Part shown: one piece after another, positions 1-11,700 of the stretch
Layout of the letters: each line of letters begins with the position of its first letter
Position numbering within the stretch: the first letter of the stretch is position 1
Source: Doryteuthis pealeii
Lineage: Eukaryota > Mollusca > Cephalopoda > Myopsida > Loliginidae
Direction: 5' to 3'
Length of the DNA: 64,000 nt
Assembly: GCA_023376005.1 (NCBI GenBank)
Contig: CM042181.1
Location: forward strand, 23,431,549-23,495,548
Program-made: the position numbers and the translations under genes
Notes under the pieces: model-generated
Told to the model about the DNA's origin: nothing
The model's database searches: none
Seen by the model: the letters and a program-made list of their open reading frames with translations, nothing else

Positions 1-17
1 TTTTCACCCCTGACTCC

Positions 18-205
18 TCAGGCTCCCCAGACCATTGGATTCTCACTCTGAGCTCTTCTGACCGTCAGCTTCTCACCCTGGGCTTCCCAGACCGCCAGCC
101 TCTCAACCTGGGCTCCTCTGACCATTAGCTTCTCACCCTGGCCTCCAGTGACTGTCAGCCTCTTATCCTGGGCTCGCACTGACTGTCACCCTGAACCACT
201 CTGAC
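18..205. repeat. 30-bp minisatellite A (at window edge)
   Basis: Units begin CTG(G/A)GCT at 48, 78, 108, 138, 168 exactly; an earlier unit starts near 18. GC-rich compared with the window. Its left end may lie outside. Confidence 0.88.
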
Positions 206-1000
206 TATTAGTCTCACAACACAGGTTGACAAGGATAAAAAAGCTCAACACAAAGTTTGATAATAGGAGGAAAGTGTGACACTTTGTGCAGTTTGTAGTC
301 GAGCAGAGGACATTTATGTTGTCAGCTGGCAAGAAAGTTGTCTTAACTATAAGTCAATTGCTGGCTTCACTGATGTGAGTCCCTGTCTATTTTCTCTCTC
401 CTGCTACTGGGATGACACTCTCACTTCAACGGCCGGTCTCAAACTGCTAAGTATAACTCCCTTAAACTTTACCTGACTGATCCTTTGTCTCCCTCAGGAC
501 ATACCCCACTCATATACATATGGCTGGACCGAACACATTCTATTTTCCTTCTTTTGTTTTTCTCTGATTGCATTTTCATTTAACCATTGTGTCACAGAAA
601 TACCAGCCGCTCAGGTTCAAATATTTCAATATCTATTTAAATCCTCATCAGTTCATTTAAATATTCATATTTATTTATGTGTTTTCCCAGCAATTGAAAA
701 GAGTATTTTATTATTATTTTCTCGATTCTTTTCATCCTGCCTTGTCACTGCTACAGAAGGATATTCATAGAGGAGGAAATTAAGGGGAGTAAACAAAATA
801 GAGAAGGCACAAGAGAAAAAAAACAGATTTGAATTGAATACGATGATTAGTGGGAAGTGTAAGTCAAGTAAGGGATTAAGAATGTTCATTAAAGAAAAAA
901 CAAAATATTTCATAAAACCCGTGTCAGAGAAACAGAAACAAAATAATTTAAAAACTGAAAATTTTGTGCTTATTTTTTTCTTTTGTAGAAAAGGAATATA
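206..1000. other. No recognisable gene
   Basis: AT-rich sequence with short open frames only. Nothing assigned. Confidence 0.6.
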
Positions 1001-1051
1001 CAAGGTGTGTCAAAAAGTACAAAAATCTCGATACTTTTTTGACACACCTTG
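1001..1051. mobile_element. Minimal mariner-type MITE (51 bp)
   Basis: CAAGGTGTGTCAAAAAGTA and its inverted copy are separated by only a few bases, flanked by TA on both sides. The same terminus occurs at 14.1-14.5 kb and 39.0-39.3 kb. Confidence 0.8.
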
Positions 1052-1319
1052 TATGATTTGAAAAAAAAAAGATTTTATTGCAGTAAAAAGAATTTTCTTG
1101 AGATTAAAGAATGTTGTTTTTGAATTCAAAATTCTGTATGTTTACATTTACTGTTGGGAGGTGAGGCTAGCTACCCCCACCCCTATTGAAACTGCAGAAC
1201 CATCACTGGAAGGTTTTGGGGCTGTGGTCCTGTATATTACAAGCAGTCAACAGGAGTCTAATCTCTATAACTGGAAGTTCACCCCCCCCCCACAATTGGA
1301 GAAGGGCCCCCTCTGATCA

Positions 1320-1690
1320 ATTGGGTCACGTCAAGCCCTAGCACCTATATGATTGCCCCAACCCTATTGCCCTTATGGCAAGCCCCAACCCTTTTTATCA
1401 TATGGGTGCTAGAAGGCGGTGGCTGAGGGTCTACATGTCCTGGGAATGATGTCAAACTCTATCTGATGGTGAGGTTCCAGTTCTGGAGGTTTGGGGAATG
1501 TGGAGCACCCCATCATCACCATTGCTCCCAGATCCACTCTGACCCGGATTGGTAGTACCTGTTAGGGTCCCATCTATGGGTTAAATAGAAAAATGTTTAT
1601 TAAAAAAATTGAGTGTCCATTAAGAATGAATTTATTTCAAAAGTTTGCCGGCATTAAATGACCCACCCAGGTTGATATGCTGTAAAACAG
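1320..1690 (+). mobile_element. Long retroposon R1 (shared-tail family)
   Basis: Body markers: catatgggtgctagaaggcg, tctggaggtttggggaatgt, ttagggtcccatctatgggt. Ends with the shared tail ggcattaaatgacccaccca, ggttgatatgctgtaaaac. No coding sequence. Confidence 0.8.
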
Positions 1691-1959
1691 CCCCCCCCCC
1701 CAAGCCAAAAACTATAAAAATTGTTTTCAGAATATGAGGTCAGGTAAAAAAATGTTTTGATTTCTTTAATTTTACGACAGTTTTTCTTTCTCTCAAGAAT
1801 AAATAAATCATTAATTTTGAATTTTTGAATTTTTGATCAAGTGATTTAAAAGAAAAAAATACGGAAATAAAATGAAATTGTAGCATTTTATGTTCCTTTT
1901 AAGGAGAATGTCTCAGCCTTATAAACAAACAAAAGCCATTAAGTAACCAGCGTATTTAT

Positions 1960-2339
1960 TGCATACAGTTCTCAGGTGTACCACAACTCATTAAAGGTTC
2001 ATGTATAGTACATAGAATAATGTACTAAAGTCAGGAACATGAATAGTGTACAGTAATGATATATGTGTGCATGTGCATGCATGTGTATGGAGGGGGGATA
2101 TCAGGTATAGTTTTATTGAATTACAGGAAGCATGGAGGTTTTGAAAGATGCAGTGTTTCAGCAGCCTACAACAGATGCAGGCAGTTTATTCCATGCCACA
2201 GCAAGTGTGAAAAAATGTTTCTGAAAGTCATATGAACTATGCTGTTTTCTGACCTTGTTGGCATGCCCATATCTGTTAGAAACATGGAGATCAAAAAGGT
2301 GTTCAAGGTTGCTGTTGTTAAGATGAATAATGACCTTAT
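1960..2339 (-). mobile_element. CR1-like LINE 3' fragment (left part)
   Basis: Reverse complement matches the family at 44436. It encodes NSNLEHLFDLHVSNRYGHAN, KVRKQHSSYDFQKHFFTLA and WNKLPASVVGC, separated by small frameshifts, followed by the family 3' UTR. The element is interrupted at 2339 and resumes at 2751. Confidence 0.8.
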
Positions 2340-2750
2340 TGAACATAATACCATCCAAAGGGAAGACATTGAATTTGAGTTTTATTTAATGGCATATCAA
2401 CCTCTGTGGGTCATTTAATGCCAGAAGACATTGAAGAAAAGACTGAACAAGAAAGTGATCCCAGCAAAATGAATGTTCCAATGATCATCCCCTGAATTGT
2501 GGTGGGGGTCTTCATATTACAGGCCATGTTTGCTCTGCTACCAAATGTTCTTTCTGGCATAGATTCTGCTATCCAAGTATCAACTGACATGGTCTCCCAA
2601 AAACTGAGCTTAGATAGGCAGCTCTCTCTCTCTAACTGCCTTCCTCAAAGTAGCTTGTTGATTGGTCAATGCAAATTATCAACTAGTACCACAGTTGATC
2701 TTCTCCAAACAACCAATTTATTAAGGGGAGATAACTCAGTTATCCTAATA
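2340..2750. mobile_element. Insertion inside a LINE copy, possible 5-bp target duplication
   Basis: The LINE sequence is interrupted here, as judged by the uninterrupted copy at 16685-17165. CTTAT occurs on both sides (2335-2339 and 2751-2755), as expected for a target duplication. The insert begins with TG, carries the shared retroposon tail on the minus strand near 2390-2425, and contains a 99-codon open frame (2499-2798) with no recognisable protein. Its class is unknown; an LTR-derived or composite retroposon is possible. Confidence 0.5.
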
Positions 2751-2840
2751 CTTATGAGCATTTATCAAGTCAGTTGCCAGACGCTGGCGTTTCAATGAAT
2801 CCATTCCCATGGCAGCAAGATGTTCAGAATATGGCAGTTG
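2751..2840 (-). mobile_element. CR1-like LINE fragment (right part of the split copy)
   Basis: Matches the same LINE at 17085-17165 (gagcatttatcaagtcagttgcc...). Together with 1960-2339 it forms one copy split by a roughly 411-bp insertion. Confidence 0.75.
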
Positions 2841-2997
2841 CCAGATGTAGGGTATTCATTTGGTTGTACATCTTTGTACAGTTTCCAGGAGGTTAATATC
2901 CTGAGCGAGGTAGGGGTTCCTGTCCTGTGGTTATTCTAATACAGTGATTTATGCCTAAAAAATTTTAAATAGGTTCTTGCACCTCTGAAAGTAATAA

Positions 2998-3200
2998 ATT
3001 ATATAAGAATCCAGTTCTCCCTCCAGCTATGGACAAATAGCAGGGCAGACTGGGCTCTTTAACCATGGCTAGGTAACCCGTCTAGGAGAAAGAAAACTCT
3101 GAATTCAAACCTGTAAAACTCCGCTTAAGAAATTGACCTTGTGTCACATCCTGCTCGTGCGGATGGGTTGGTAAATATATAAATATATAAATAAGAATAA
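2998..3200 (+). mobile_element. SINE S3, body and tail
   Basis: ctccctccagctatggac, gcagactgggctctttaacc, gtctaggagaaagaaaac, ccttgtgtcacatcctgc and a TA-rich tail. The head is missing. Confidence 0.78.
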
Positions 3201-3694
3201 AATTTGAACATGACTGAAACAAATTAGTAAGTATTTTCTGACCTCCCCTCCATGTGAGATGAACATAAAGTCTGATTATTGTGGGGAGCCATGCACAAAC
3301 TGAAGCTCATGCAGTTGCTAGTAAAAATTATGCTGAAACAAGAATAAGCATTTAATTTAGAACAAGATTAGAAATGTGGGGTACTCGATGAGAATTGAAC
3401 ACAGAAACAATAGTCTGCTGGGCTAGCTTATTAACGATTGCATAATTATTGGTGAACATGCAAAATGACAAGAATCAGCATTTAGTTTAGAAAATCAATT
3501 TTTAATTGTATATATGGAAATCACTTTAAGGGAAAAGTTTGTAGGGTAAAGTTTAAGATTGTTATATTTTTTGGTATAATTTTATTTCTTTCACAAAATG
3601 TTATCTATATTGACATTTTTAAATGTAGCTCAAATGTTGTTTGCGTTTATGATTGGGTATAAGTGTTAAGATTTTCTTTATCCAAATTTCAATC

Positions 3695-3745
3695 CAAAAT
3701 TTTAGTCTAAAATTTTAGTCTAAAATTTTAGTCTAAAATTTAAAT
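3695..3745. repeat. 14-bp tandem repeat
   Basis: aaaattttagtcta repeated about 3.5 times. Confidence 0.85.
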
Positions 3746-3769
3746 TGTGAAATGAAACAATCTACTTCA

Positions 3770-3983
3770 ATAGATTAAATTGAGGGTTCGGTTCAAAGTT
3801 CAGTGAAGGGTCATGATTCCAACATGAAGGCTCCTATGTTTGACAAGAAACACCTGAAGAAGGCTGGAGGGCATATCAACTGAAACCTTGTCTATATAAC
3901 TAAAAAGATGAGGACAAAAATCTGAAAAATCTTAGTAATAGAAATTATCAAGCCTCATCTCTAAAATTCAGACAAAAATATTG
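3770..3983 (+). mobile_element. Palindrome family P1, right half
   Basis: gggttcggttcaaagttcag, then acctgaagaaggctggaggg ... ctgaaac, gatgaggacaaa, and end attatcaagcctcatctc. Confidence 0.75.
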
Positions 3984-4054
3984 TCTGAGTGATTTAAGTT
4001 ATAGAGTCCATTTTTATTTGATTTGAAGACAATCAGTTTAATATTTGAAAATCT

Positions 4055-4365
4055 ATTTCTCTGAATTTTTAAGATGAGGCTTGATAATTAGCATTATTTG
4101 GATAATTCAGACTATTGTCCTCATCTTCATTGTTATCTGTATAACGTTTTGGTCAATGTGCACTCCGGCCATCTTCAGGAATTTCTTGTTGGACTCGAGA
4201 GCTTTCTTAAACTCTGGAACCTTCTAGGTTCTTGAGTTCAAAAAGGCTCCCAAGTCTAATAAGAAATACCTGAAGAAGGCCGGAGAGCAAATCAGCTGGA
4301 ATGTTGTACAAATAATAATGAAGATGAGGACAATAGTCCGAATAATCCAAATAATAATAATTTGA
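4055..4365. mobile_element. Palindrome family P1, full fold-back
   Basis: Left arm gatgaggcttgataatt ... gactattgtcctcatctt ... ccatcttcagg. Right arm in inverse order cctgaagaaggccggagag ... gatgaggacaatagtc. The arms are about 130 bp. Confidence 0.85.
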
Positions 4366-4369
4366 AAAT

Positions 4370-5220
4370 CTGTTAAATGAATTGCGAAAGAATTTTATTT
4401 CACATCACTTGATCCAAAATTTATGATAAAAATGAATCATTTTGTATTTTTATGTTTTTTGCTTTCAAGTTTTTTTTTTAATTAAAGTTTTGGATTTACA
4501 AAATTTAATTTTGAGGATGATGTTTTAAGGGTTAAAATGAAAATGAAATTTGATTGGGATACCATTATGTCTCAGTGGGAGTGAAAGAGTTAAACAAGGT
4601 GAAAAACATTGAAAAAAGATTTCATAAAATGCAATTTTATTTGAATAACTGACAAACATTTATAGTGAAGTCATGAAATGACTTCATTTATGTTTTGTTT
4701 TTTTTTTTCTTATTACAAACTTTTTCAAGTTTTAAAAAAAAACAAAAAACAAAACACCTGCTCAAACATACAAGAAAAAAATCTTTCTTCTTCAAAAACT
4801 AAACAAAAAATTTGTTTGTATTTTTCCACAAACTTTTAAAAATTCTAACTTTTTTTTTCTTATTGAAAATATGGTACAAGTGAAGAAGATTGTTTATTGT
4901 TCTGAATAAATTTTACCTCCATTTTTTTTTCTTGAAAAAGTTTGAAACCGAAGAAGAGGATGATGGGAAAGATGGGAAAGAGTTCTAATCATGAAATTAT
5001 GTCAAATTTTGATTGAAAAAAAAAAAGGGGGGAAAAAACAACAAATTTTTGAGGTCAACCCCCACTGCCCTGCCCCCCCCCTACTTGATGGCTCCTTTCA
5101 GAAGATTTTTTAAAGATGATTGGGAAAACTTTCTCTTGTGGAGATGTGGTGTTTTTCCGTTTAAAAAACCCCAAATCAGACAGAATGAAAAGTAACCCTG
5201 AAGAATATACATAAAATAAC
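4370..5220. other. No recognisable gene
   Basis: A/T tracts and poly-purine runs. Nothing assigned. Confidence 0.6.
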
Positions 5221-5221
5221 T

Positions 5222-5264
5222 AGCAAATATATGCAAATATATGCAAATATATGCAAATATATGT
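5222..5264. repeat. 10-bp tandem repeat
   Basis: aaatatatgc repeated four times. Confidence 0.85.
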
Positions 5265-5399
5265 TCCCTTTGCCGGGTGCAACTATTCAAGTTTTAAGGT
5301 AATAACATATTATATTAAATTAGAAAGGTTAATGAAACTAAATAAAAATGCAAATAAAAAGATTTGAAACAGAGGGAGGTATAATTGAAAAATAGAAAC

Positions 5400-5532
5400 T
5401 GAGATAGATAGATAGATAGATAGATAGATATCAACAAACTGAGATAGATAAATAGATAGATAGATATGAACAAACTGGGATAGATTGATAGATAGATAAA
5501 TAGATAGATAAAAATGAACAAAGTGAGATAGA
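5400..5532. repeat. GATA microsatellite cluster
   Basis: Three GATA runs separated by near-identical 'gaacaaactg' / 'tcaacaaactg' spacers. Confidence 0.9.
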
Positions 5533-5989
5533 TACAAGCACACTGGAATAATGATAAAGACTTACATTTAGGTAATTTCATTTTGACTTAACTCAGTTTC
5601 TTATCTAGGTTAAAACTTCAGTTTTTTATGATTGTTTTGTATAACATTCTTCAGTTTCAAAAGTTTTTTAGTCAAAAGTTTTTTTATTTAATGAATTGTT
5701 AACATAGTAAGAATCTGTATTTTCTCCTTGGATCTAAAAACTCATTTTCTCTGTTTTTTCTCACTTTTTCTTGACCTGATAGTAAATGCTTTCTCCTTGC
5801 TATTCAAAGGGGTCATTCTCTTTTATGGCCTTTAAGACTCTCTTTCTGGCTTGACAAGTCATTTTTGTTTCTTTTCAAATAAACTCAGCTACAACTTAAC
5901 ATGATTAAATTAAATTTCTGTGAAGTTGAAAAACAAGATTCAGTTTTTCTTGAATTTAAATTTAAATTTAATTTTACTTTCTCATCATT

Positions 5990-6190
5990 GAAGCTTTTTG
6001 TTTGACTTGTATTATTTAGATTTTCTGTACTGTTGTCCTCATCTTTATTGTAAGATACACAACGTTTCGGCTGATGTGCACTCCAGCCTTCATCAGGTAT
6101 TTTTTGACAAACTCAGAAGCATTCATATCAAAATCGGAAGCCTTCATGGAATTTCAAACCAAACCCTTTATTTAATCTATTGGTGTAATA
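5990..6190 (-). mobile_element. Palindrome family P1, left half
   Basis: tgttgtcctcatctttattg, cacaacgtttcggctgatgt, cttcatcaggtattttt and the centre block 'aaaccctttatttaatct'. Confidence 0.75.
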
Positions 6191-7460
6191 ATAATGAACT
6201 TTATTGTGTACAGTGCTCAGGTGGCTCAGGTGCACCACAACTCATCAAAGTCTCATGTCTACTACATAGAATAATGTATTAGTGTCAAGAACATGAACAT
6301 CGTACAGTAATAATATACATGTATGTGTACAGTGCTCAGGTGCACCACAACTCATCAAAGTCTCATGTCTAGTACATAGAATAATGTATTAGTGTCAAGA
6401 ACATGAACATCGTACAGTAATAATATACATGTATGTGTACAGTACTCAGGTGCACCACAACTCATCAAAGTCTCATGTCTATCACACAGAATAATGTATT
6501 AGTGTCAGGAACATGAACAGTGTACAGTAATAATATACATGTATGTGTACAGTGCTCAGGTGCACCACAACTCATCAAAGTCTCATGTCTAGTACATAGA
6601 ATAATGTATTAGTGTCAGGAACATGAATAGCATACAGTAATAATATACATGTATGTGTACAGTGCTCAGGTGCACCACAACTCATCAAAGTCTCATGTCT
6701 AGTACATAGAATAATGTATTAGTGTCAAGAACATGAACATCGTACAGTAATAATATACATGTATGTGTACAGTACTCAGGTGCACCACAACTCATCAAAG
6801 TCTCATGTCTATCACACAGAATAATGTATTAGTGTCAGGAACATGAACAGTGTACAGTAATAATATACATGTATGTGTACAGTGCTCAGGTGCACCACAA
6901 CTCATCAAAGTCTCATGTCAAGTACATAGAATAATGTATTAGTGTCAGGAACATGAATAGCATACAGTAATAATATACATGTATGTGTACAGTGCTCAGG
7001 TGCACCACAACTCATCAAAGTCTCATGTCTAGTACACAGAATAATGTATTAGTGTCAGGAACATGAACAGCATACAGTAATAATGTACATGTATGTGTAC
7101 AGTGCTCAGGTGCACCACAACTCATCAAAGTCTCATGTCTAGTACATAGAATAATGTATTAGTGTCAGGAACATGAATAGCATACAGTAATAATATACAT
7201 GTATGTGTACAGTGCTCAGGTGCACCACAACTCATCAAAGTCTCATGACTAGTACACAGAATAATGTATTGGTGTCAGGAACATGAACAGTTTACAGTAG
7301 TAATATGCATGTATGTGTGCATATGTGTGTGGAGAGGGGCATCAGGTATAGTGTTGGCGGACTACAGGAAGCATGGAGGCTTTGAAAGATTCAGTATTTC
7401 GGCAGCCTACAACAGACGCGGGCAGCTTATTCCATGCCTCCGCAATTCTGAAGTGTTAAG
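6183..7460 (-). mobile_element. CR1-like LINE 3' end with amplified 3' UTR
   Basis: The terminal ATT-rich tail begins at 6183. About ten tandem copies of a 110-bp segment of the 3' UTR follow (listed separately), then the single-copy rest of the UTR and the RT C-terminus, the part matching LPASVVGC, around 7320-7450. The copy is then truncated. Confidence 0.8.
6211..7320 (-). repeat. Tandem array of 110-bp units derived from the LINE 3' UTR
   Basis: The phrase agtgctcaggtgcaccac recurs at 6331, 6551, 6661, 6881, 6991, 7101 and 7211, with agtactcagg variants at 6441 and 6771, every 110 bp. About ten units are present. Variant sites (agtactcagg, atcacacaga, aacatcgtac, aatagcatac) repeat every 330 bp over the first six units, so part of the array is a three-unit higher-order repeat. 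Confidence 0.95.
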
Positions 7461-7589
7461 CTATATTAAGTATTCTATGTTATTTTTACCTGTAGTCAGG
7501 ACTGCAACCTTCAGATGATTGTCACTTAGAACTGTATTAATCCAACACTTATATCTATTACACCACTGCATCTAACACGGTTTATGGAA

Positions 7590-7650
7590 CAATCTATCTG
7601 ATTGGATTAAATAAAGGGTTCGGTTTGAAGTTCTGTGATAGCTCCTGATT
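7590..7650 (+). mobile_element. Palindrome family P1, centre fragment
   Basis: gattggattaaataaagggt, tcggtttgaagttctgtgat. Confidence 0.5.
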
Positions 7651-7659
7651 TAGTGTTAG

Positions 7660-8377
7660 GGTTAAGGTTAGGTTAGTTGTTTACTAGATCTTAGGGATCC
7701 CAGTTGACCAATTAAGTTTGTGCAGTGGTGTCCCCTTTATGCCTGGTAGTTATTTGACCCTATTTCAAAAGATTCCAGGGATTTTTGTGCAGTTGTTTGT
7801 TCAACCATCCAACAGATTTAGAAATATTTTGATTGTAATCTTATCTTTACAATTTGACTATAAAGGACAAACAGATATTGTTGTAAATGTTTAAAAAGTA
7901 TCAGTCACTTGCCAGATCTTAGTATTCCCAGTTATGCATTACTTATACTAGTTTGACTTATTTCAAATTACAGGCATTTTTTATTTCTTTAATATTGCAT
8001 TTTTGCAGAGGATGATGAAATAACCTTTGCAAAAAATTCAGTATTAAAAATAAATTGTCAGGTAAAAATTTAAATTTATAATAAAAAAAATGATAAATAA
8101 TTTTACTTTGGTTTAGAAATTAAAAATGGGAAAATATATTCTTAAATTTGTTTTATAAACAAAAAAATTACAATTTAGATTTGCCATTTTTTCTCCAATT
8201 TTTTTTTTTTTAGATTAGAAATTTTTTTTTTATATAAACTTTTTATCAAAATTTGAATCAAGTACAAAATATTAGCTTAAACCTTTTTCAGATAACTTTT
8301 TCATATTTTTATTTTCTAAAATAAGTTTTTATTAGTAAAACAAGTCATTTTATTGCCATGGCGATAATTGGAATATT
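7660..8377. other. No recognisable gene
   Basis: Unique-looking AT-rich sequence. Nothing assigned. Confidence 0.6.
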
Positions 8378-8545
8378 TACCTTGCAACCCACGTATGCAG
8401 GTATGACACAAGATCATTTAATGTGGAACCACCCATGATCCGAAGCTCTTGGGATGGCAAGTGCAAAAAATGCATAGATCCTGCCGGCAATCCCTGCTCA
8501 TTTAAATAATTGGTACATTTATTGAGGGTTTATATAGTGTAGTAT
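8378..8545 (-). mobile_element. Retroposon S6, partial copy
   Basis: Minus strand: gcacttgccatcccaagagc, ttcggatcatgggtggttcc, acattaaatgatcttgtgtc. Matches the 3' half at 30360-30470. Confidence 0.6.
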
Positions 8546-8910
8546 TCACTAGAGAGTTCTCCAAAGGGGAGGTAATCATAAAATAAAGGAGGTAACTCTA
8601 TATTTACTTTTTGTTTGTTTTTCTTTCAGCAGATTCACCACCCTCCTCTAAATATAAGAAACCCAAGAAGCACAAAAAATAAAATGAAAAATAGAAATAT
8701 TGAAAAACATGTCAGATAAAAAAAATTTTTAAAAAACCCAAAAAATCAGGGAGAAATTTGTAAAAAATGTCAGCCAAAACTTGCACGTTATTTTTTTCTT
8801 TTTCTTTTTAGAATTTTTTAAAAGAAAAAATTTGAAAAAAGTTTTTAAAGATTTTTTTTGTAAAACATTTTAAAATTATTGTAAGCTAATTATTATTATT
8901 ATTATTATTA

Positions 8911-8941
<31 letters not shown>

Positions 8942-8943
8942 TA

Positions 8944-9216
8944 CTCCTTTTGAGTTTTTCACATCAGCATTAGCTGATGGTCTTTCACTGGAGTCTGAGT
9001 GACAGCAAGTCTCCTCAGGTCTCCAGGACTCTTCTGAGTATTCTAGCAGATTGCAGCAGTGCAGTGTTATGAATGATATCAATCCTTCCTCTGATTTCCA
9101 AACTTTCCAAACCCTTTTCTAATCCTTTTGGGACCGTTCCAAGTGCACCAATTACAACTGGTATCACTTTGACTTTCATATTCCATAACTTTTTCAGTTC
9201 TCTGGCAAGGTCCAGA
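8944..9216 (-). mobile_element. Non-LTR retrotransposon C-terminal fragment (ALGT family)
   Basis: Minus-strand frames read LARELKKLWNMKVKVIPVVI then GALGT, and further on ILRRVLETCGDLLS. This is the C-terminal region found after the endonuclease-like domain of R2/NeSL-like and related non-LTR elements. The fragment is bounded by (ATT)n on both sides (8888-8940 and 9217-9260). Confidence 0.7.
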
Positions 9217-9261
<45 letters not shown>

Positions 9262-9299
9262 AAAAGACTTGAATCTTATGAGAAGCAAAATGAAAAACA

Positions 9300-10260
9300 A
9301 TATTTTTTTTAGAAAGAAAGAAAGAAGGAAATAAAGAATGAAAAAGAAAGAAAAAAGTTGTTTTTAAAAAAAATTTTTTAAAGGATTTTTTTTTCTTTTA
9401 AAAAGAAAAAAGATGTTTTTATGGAAGAATTTTTCAAGGTCACTTTTCGTAAATTGATTTGTAACACAAATACAAGGATTAAAAGTTTTAGTCTTTAATT
9501 ATTTTTGTCCCTGTGACCCTTTTTTAAAAATATATAAATATAAAAATATTTAATTTCAATCAAAATTTAAAGCACAAAATGACAATATTTAAATGAATTA
9601 AAAAAAAAAATCTCCCATCTTTCTTCATAAATTTTGAACAAGTTTCAATCATTGAGCTGTGACCTCTGAACTTGCGGACTTCTTTTTATTTGTTTTTTAA
9701 AATTTGTCTGTAAAATTGTGATGGAAACACAGGGTTGAGCAAATAATGAATATATTGGTTGCTATAACAACTTGCATCCTCAAAAAACAAAAACAAAAAC
9801 AAAAAAACAAAAAGGAAAAAAAAGGACACTAAAAATAGTGTCCATTTTCTTGATTTTTTTTAAGGCAACAATAACTTCTTTATAAACTTCAAAATAAAAA
9901 AAATTAGATGTGATATGTAAATATATTTTTTACTTTAAAAAAGAAATCACTGAAGTATTCCAGCAAATAAGTTTCCCATGAGTTGTGTCCCTTGAAATAA
10001 ATGCCAAAAAAAGAAAAGCAAAATAATTGCCAAAAAAAAAAAAGCAAAAATTTTTGTTGTATTTTTTGTTGTATTCGATTTTCAAGTTTTGGGGTTTTAT
10101 CAATAAAAGACAAAAAATTTGCTAATAATGAATTTCAGTTTAACACTAACCCAATAAGACTGAGGGTATATCACTTCAAGAATCTCCAAGACCAAATTGA
10201 GAGCATCTGTCGTTGAGCACTTTGTATGTTGCTGCTTTTAGGTTACTGACTTTTATCCTC
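9300..10260. other. Low-complexity AT-rich DNA
   Basis: Poly-A/poly-T runs. Open frames here are lysine/phenylalanine artefacts. Confidence 0.6.
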
Positions 10261-10290
10261 ATTGGGTACTCCATATATATATATATATAT

Positions 10291-10476
10291 ATTTATTAAA
10301 TATAACTGTTTATACAGAGGTTCTAGTGAGCATCTACCTAAGGTTTCTGGCTTATGCCTTCTTCAGGATACTTATTTCTTACAGGTATGAAATAAGTATC
10401 CTGAAGAAGGCATAAGCCAGAAACCTTAGGTAGATGCTCACTAAAACCTCTGTATAAACAGTTATATTTAATAAAT
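10291..10476. mobile_element. Palindrome family P2, near-perfect fold-back
   Basis: Arms of about 80 bp: 'aactgtttatacagaggttc' ... 'gccttcttcaggatacttat' and the exact inverse. CTGAAGA is at 10401-10407, hairpin GGC-ATAA-GCC, GAAAC at 10420-10424. It abuts (TA)n at 10272-10292. Confidence 0.9.
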
Positions 10477-10572
10477 AAAACTCTTACATTTGTAATTGAG
10501 CACTTTATTTTCCTTATTTCATCTCGGAAAAATTACCAACATATCTATATCTATCTATCTATCTATTATCTA

Positions 10573-10611
<39 letters not shown>

Positions 10612-11239
10612 TTCAAGTTTAGGTAACAGGTTTGCTTAAAGAAAGAATAAATTTATACCAGATGAGGAGATTCTTTATTTTTTTGGTGGAGTGATTTTGA
10701 GTGATGACTGAAATATCTGGTGAGACATGGGAAACCTTTATTAGCTTGAAAGATAAATAGAACATTTTCATAGAACTTTATATTTACTGTCTCCTTAAAT
10801 TGAGAAAATTGATATAACCCCAAAACTTGTGTCATTTGGCTGATTTATTTTATGTATCAAAATTTCAACAAAATGATTTTTAATTTAATTTTGTGAACAT
10901 ATTTTTTGTGTTTTTAAATGTTTTTGTTGGTTTGTCTTAAATCTATGTTATCCCTCTTAAATGGTCTCATTCCATCTTGTTAAAAAACACAAGTTTCTTC
11001 AAGGTGATTGCAAAAATTTCTTTCTTCTTCCAAGCCAGTAACCCATCAACAGGATCCAATCATTTTTTTTTCTTTGTTAAAAAACATGAATATAAATTTG
11101 TAAGATGGTTATATCATAACACAAAAAGCAATTTCTAGTAAATTTTATAATATTGTAATTTATATAAACTAAAGGATTAAGAAAGCTTTTTTCTACTTAG
11201 AATAATGTTACAGTTAACTCAGAGCTTATATACTCTTAT

Positions 11240-11348
11240 AAACACCAAAGAGTTCCCCAATGGAATTCATTTTCCTTCTAGTATACTGGTTGCCTAACCA
11301 TGACTAAATAGACCAATCTACCAACTATTTTACGCATAGCTAATGGGG
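11240..11348 (-). mobile_element. SINE S3 fragment
   Basis: Diverged minus-strand body (ttttccttctagtatactgg, ggttgcctaaccatgac). It lies inside the direct duplication noted under findings. Confidence 0.6.
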
Positions 11349-11464
11349 AACAGATGAATTTCGGGGCAGCAGAAGCAGTGGTTCTACGAGTAGCAGCAGC
11401 AGAGCCTAAAATACGCCAAATATATACCCTTCAAAGAAATAACACCACACCCAACTCAAAAATT

Positions 11465-11700
11465 AAGAGTCCTGGGCATGATACTGAATTACTTATGGTG
11501 GCGAGACTCCAGTTCTGAATCTCTGTGGAATATGGAGTCACAGTTCGTTAATATTACTCTAAGTCCCACTCTGATCCACTGGCAGTATTTATTAGGATTC
11601 ACTCTGTAGATCAAATAGGTCCGTTTGAAATTATCTTTTAAATAAATGAATGTTATCGATACATTGATGAACATGTAAATACTAAGTGTTTATATGTCTA
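11465..11700 (+). mobile_element. Retroposon R1, very diverged copy
   Basis: agtcctgggcatgatactga, gagactccagttctgaatct, attaggattcactctgtaga follow the order of R1 body blocks. Confidence 0.5.

Noticed and set aside
2499..2798. 99-codon ORF
   Set aside because: Spans the border between an insertion and a LINE copy in antisense, so it cannot be a conserved gene.
5310..5581. Membrane-protein-like YLSIYLSI ORFs
   Set aside because: Translation of GATA microsatellite.
6211..7320. CRISPR array
   Set aside because: Units are 110-bp head-to-tail copies without unique spacers, in animal DNA, and match a LINE 3' UTR.
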